From NCBI GenBank assembly GCA_900769345.1, contig CAAGGJ010000013.1:1-15776 (forward strand): a DNA stretch of 15,776 nucleotides, read 5' to 3'. Position 1 is the stretch's first letter. Every line of letters begins with the position of its first letter. Under the pieces are notes generated by a model that was given only the letters and a program-made list of their open reading frames with translations, made no database searches and was not told where the DNA came from. The position numbers and the translations under genes were made by a program. This document shows positions 13,407 through 15,776 of the stretch, piece after piece. The stretch is from Bacteroidales bacterium. GTDB lineage: Bacteria > Bacteroidota > Bacteroidia > Bacteroidales > Muribaculaceae.

Positions 13407-14521
13407 AGAAGATAGATAAGTTGACGGTAAGGTACCACGGAGCCGAGGTGGGCGTTATATCTCTAACCCCGGATGACAAGCGCCTGGCGTTTGAATACGA
13501 TTCACACTGGATAGCCGAAGGATTTAGCATCTCACCCTTGGAGTTGCCGTTAAAAAGTGGAGTGTTTCTTGCCAAAGCTACACCGCTACACGGCAACTTT
13601 GGTATCTTTGAGGATAGTTTGCCCGATGGTTATGGCAGATATCTTTTGCATAAAGCCTTGCTTCGTAGTGGGATTGACGACAAAAATATTTCAGCAATTG
13701 AGCGACTGAGCATAGTGGGAGATGGGGGCATGGGAGCCTTGACATACGAACCCAAAACAGTAGTCATTAAAGAAAAAGAGATTACAGACTTCGATATGCT
13801 TCAATCGAAAGCTTTGGAAGTGCTCAAAGAGCAGCAAGACACTGATGCCGGATTGCTTCTCTACAATAGCGGTAATAGCGGAGGATGCCGCCCAAAGGCT
13901 GTGTTCAGAGATGACGAAGGGCATTGGCTTGTAAAGTTTCGACATACCTACGACCCTAAGGATATGGGACTGCAAGAGTATCATTACAATGAGGTGGCAC
14001 GCAAGTGTGGTATAGATGTTCCCGATTTCAAACTAACTAACGGCAAGTATTTTACTACAAGGCGATTTGACATCGCGCCGAATGGTGAACGCATACATAC
14101 CGCCACTGTAGGCGGACTGTTATGCCTGTCGCTCACCGAACCTGTACTTGACTATGGCAACCTACTTGCATTAGCGGGCTACTTGACGCAGAATTCAAAG
14201 TGTGTAGAGCAGATGTTCAGACGTATGGTTTTCAACTACCTTGCCGACAATAAAGACGACCATTGCAAAAACTTCAGCTTTCTTGTACTACAAGATGCCA
14301 AAGGTAAATATAACTGGCATTTAGCCCCGGCTTATGATCTTACCCTATGTGCAGAAGGCTATAATGGTCAACACGCAACATCGGTTAACTATACAAGTTA
14401 TCCTACTCTACATGACTTCATCACTGTAGGAACAAAAAACAAGATAACCGAAAAGCGTTGTAGAGAGATATTCGATGAAGTGTATCAGAATTGTGGCGAT
14501 TTGCTCCACAATAAGATGTAA
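13403..14521 (+). CDS. hipA: HipA-type serine/threonine kinase toxin
   Basis: This 372-residue protein is a HipA-family kinase. E. coli HipA phosphorylates glutamyl-tRNA synthetase and induces persistence; the target here is unknown. The N-terminal HipA_N region (about 5-115) is fused to the kinase core, with LHGNFGIFEDSLPDGYGRYL at 62-81 typical. Core motifs are intact: the glycine/serine loop YNSGNSGGCRPKA (154-166), K178 in WLVKF as the ATP-contacting lysine, and the catalytic loop NKDDHCKNFSF (283-293) with D285 as the likely catalytic base and N290 nearby. The metal-binding D312 lies in APAYDL. The protein is shorter than E. coli HipA (440 residues), which is common for the Bacteroidetes branch. 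It follows hipB with a 4-nt overlap. The family call is secure. Confidence 0.9.
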   Translation: MKKIDKLTVRYHGAEVGVISLTPDDKRLAFEYDSHWIAEGFSISPLELPLKSGVFLAKATPLHGNFGIFEDSLPDGYGRYLLHKALLRSGIDDKNISAIERLSIVGDGGMGALTYEPKTVVIKEKEITDFDMLQSKALEVLKEQQDTDAGLLLYNSGNSGGCRPKAVFRDDEGHWLVKFRHTYDPKDMGLQEYHYNEVARKCGIDVPDFKLTNGKYFTTRRFDIAPNGERIHTATVGGLLCLSLTEPVLDYGNLLALAGYLTQNSKCVEQMFRRMVFNYLADNKDDHCKNFSFLVLQDAKGKYNWHLAPAYDLTLCAEGYNGQHATSVNYTSYPTLHDFITVGTKNKITEKRCREIFDEVYQNCGDLLHNKM

Positions 14522-14609
14522 AGCTTCGAAACTGTGCGAAATAGAGACGTATAACCTACACTTTTTACAGTATTTCGGGCTAATTTGCTTGGTTTTCGGC
14601 AGAATTTAT

Positions 14610-14617
14610 TAGTTTTG
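14610..14617 (+). promoter_or_regulatory. Promoter of the HAD-family gene
   Basis: TAGTTTTG matches TAnnTTTG. A TTG at 14589-14591 lies 18 nt upstream and can serve as the -33 element, so spacing is close to the usual 19-21 nt. The predicted leader to the ATG at 14711 is about 90 nt. Confidence 0.6.
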
Positions 14618-14679
14618 TGAAAGGTAAAGGTGCTCGGGAGGCAATGACCGCCTTATGGAGAGTGCTTGTTGCCGCATAT

Positions 14680-14697
14680 TTTCAGTAATTTCAGTAA
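14680..14697 (+). repeat. 9-bp tandem duplication in the HAD leader
   Basis: TTTCAGTAA occurs twice back to back (14680-14688 and 14689-14697), 13 nt before the ATG at 14711. It probably arose by slippage; no function is implied. Confidence 0.6.
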
Positions 14698-14710
14698 TCC
14701 TATCAGCTAT

Positions 14711-15574
14711 ATGATTCGACGTAAACCCATAGTGGCTCTCATCTACGACTTCGACGGCACACTCTCGCCGGGAAATATGCAGGAGTTCGGTTTTATACAA
14801 GCCATCAACAAGGACCCTGATGAATTTTGGATGAAGAACTATCAGTTGTCGCGCGCCAACGATGCCAACAACATATTGTGCTATATGTATCTTATGCTCA
14901 ATGCAGCCAAGGAGAATAATATTTCGCTGCAGCGAGAGCAATTTCGCAAGTTTGGCTCGAATATCGAGTTGTATCCCGGCGTGAAGGATTGGTTTTCGCT
15001 CATCAATGCCTATGGCAATCAGATAGGACTCGAAGTGCGCCATTACATTAATTCGTCGGGGCTTCGTGAGATGATAGAAGGCACTCCGATAGCCTGTGAG
15101 TTTACCAATATTTTTGCCAGCAGTTATCTCTATGATGATCAGGGCAATGCCTACTGGCCCGGTGTGGCGGTGGACTACACGGCCAAGACGCAATTTATCT
15201 ATAAAATCAATAAGGGCATCAATGAAGTGAGCGACAATGTGAAAATCAATCAGTATATGCCCGACCATCTGCGCCCCATACCGTTCGACCACATGATATA
15301 TTTCGGCGACGGCGAGACCGACATACCCTGCATGAAGATGGTGAAAAACTATGGCGGACACTCCATAGCCGTGCACGACAAGAAGCGGCACGATACGGCA
15401 CTGAAATTGATACGCGAAAATCGCGTGAATTTTGCTTGCACAGCCGATTTTCGTTGCGGCAAACCGGTGCATAGTGTGGTGAAACGCATACTCGACAAAA
15501 TAAAAGCCGACGACGAGTTTAACCGACTTCTGCAGCTGCATCGACGCAAAGCCGATAAGGCACAGCAGCGTTAG
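14711..15574 (+). CDS. HAD-superfamily phosphatase
   Basis: This 287-residue protein is a haloacid dehalogenase-like hydrolase, likely a cytoplasmic phosphatase of unknown substrate. Motif I is YDFDGTLSPGN (residues 12-22), with D13 as nucleophile and D15 as acid/base in the DxDGT signature. A helical cap region follows. Motif II is probably the serine in INSSGLREM (the phosphate-binding S/T). Motif IV is FGDGETDIPCMKM, whose acidic residues bind magnesium. The frame is open back to a TTG at 14666, but I choose the ATG at 14711 because the protein then begins MIRRKPIVALIYDFDG, the normal short lead into motif I. No signal peptide or membrane segment is visible. It has its own promoter and precedes an exonuclease III gene by 60 nt; no functional tie between them is evident. 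Confidence 0.85.
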   Translation: MIRRKPIVALIYDFDGTLSPGNMQEFGFIQAINKDPDEFWMKNYQLSRANDANNILCYMYLMLNAAKENNISLQREQFRKFGSNIELYPGVKDWFSLINAYGNQIGLEVRHYINSSGLREMIEGTPIACEFTNIFASSYLYDDQGNAYWPGVAVDYTAKTQFIYKINKGINEVSDNVKINQYMPDHLRPIPFDHMIYFGDGETDIPCMKMVKNYGGHSIAVHDKKRHDTALKLIRENRVNFACTADFRCGKPVHSVVKRILDKIKADDEFNRLLQLHRRKADKAQQR

Positions 15575-15634
15575 GCATTTTTTGCACTGAAAAAATAAGA
15601 ATAATAATTACAACAATTAACCACAATAAGACAT

Positions 15635-15776
15635 ATGAAATTTATTTCATGGAACGTAAACGGCTTGCGAGCTTGCATGGGCAAGGGCTTCGCCGCGACA
15701 TTTGAGGCGCTCGATGCCGATTTTTTCTGCCTGCAAGAGACCAAGATGCAAGCCGGACAACTCGATTTGCAATTTC
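15635..15776 (+). CDS. xth: Exodeoxyribonuclease III, 5' part only
   Basis: The first 47 codons of a gene that runs off the window encode the N-terminus of an ExoIII-type AP endonuclease, which cuts DNA at abasic sites and degrades duplex DNA 3' to 5' in base-excision repair. MKFISWNVNGLRA carries the conserved N7, and CLQETKMQ carries E35, the magnesium-binding glutamate of the family. The A/T-rich stretch before the ATG is the usual Bacteroidota translation-start context. The catalytic aspartates and histidine lie outside the window. This looks like an ordinary housekeeping gene. Confidence 0.92.
   Translation, partial: MKFISWNVNGLRACMGKGFAATFEALDADFFCLQETKMQAGQLDLQF

Noticed and set aside
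14666..14710. TTG start giving a 302-residue HAD protein
   Set aside because: The added 15 residues overlap the 9-bp tandem repeat and are not needed for the fold; the ATG at 14711 gives the normal distance to motif I.
14609..15541. 310-codon open frame on the minus strand
   Set aside because: It is antisense to the HAD-family gene, whose motifs are clear. The antisense product is rich in His and Ile without family features.
1..15776. tRNA genes, CRISPR arrays, insertion-sequence ends
   Set aside because: I looked for cloverleaf-like segments, regularly spaced repeats and terminal inverted repeats around a transposase frame and saw none; the only long repeat is the 60-bp pair.

Overview
The window looks like chromosome from a gut-type member of the Bacteroidota, order Bacteroidales. 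Promoter -7 boxes have the TAnnTTTG form (for example at 1002-1009, 8836-8843, 9077-9084 and 14610-14617). Ribosome binding sites are replaced by A/T-rich leaders. The glycan-degrading enzymes are of families typical of this group. I cannot fix the genus; a Muribaculaceae or Prevotellaceae-like commensal fits the style but is inference.

Layout. (1) 1-976, minus: 5' part of a secreted serine beta-lactamase-type hydrolase that runs off the window. (2) 1012-2869: an AbiE type IV toxin-antitoxin module, visibly A/T-richer than its surroundings. Its toxin gene carries one frameshift. The module lies between two 60-bp direct repeats that match at 58 of 60 positions, so it looks like an acquired cassette. 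(3) 2906-5288, plus: a small phage-derived block of holin-like membrane protein, M15 peptidase (endolysin type) and a portal-like protein that seems to lack its C-terminus. No terminase, capsid, tail or integrase gene is present. (4) 5644-12888: a compact host-glycan locus. An alpha-L-fucosidase (GH29) and a PNGase F-family amidase form a minus-strand operon. It diverges from a large plus-strand GH2 beta-galactosidase with a lectin-like N-terminal region. (5) 13068-14521: a hipB-hipA toxin-antitoxin pair. (6) 14711 to the end: a HAD-family phosphatase and the start of exodeoxyribonuclease III, which look like ordinary chromosomal genes.

How the genes work together. The three glycan genes make biochemical sense as a set. 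PNGase F would release N-glycans from glycoproteins, while the fucosidase and beta-galactosidase would remove terminal fucose and galactose. All three have signal peptides. The two divergent promoters share a 15-of-16 identical core, and the galactosidase leader can form a strong hairpin next to the expected transcription start. No SusC/SusD pair or regulator is in view, so transport and sensing would have to be encoded elsewhere. The two toxin-antitoxin modules and the phage block are accessory DNA around this locus.

I found no tRNA, rRNA, CRISPR array or transposase gene by reading. The most useful second looks are the repeat-flanked AbiE cassette, the orphan holin-peptidase-portal trio, the GLPGLI-like N-terminal region of the PNGase, and the leader hairpin.
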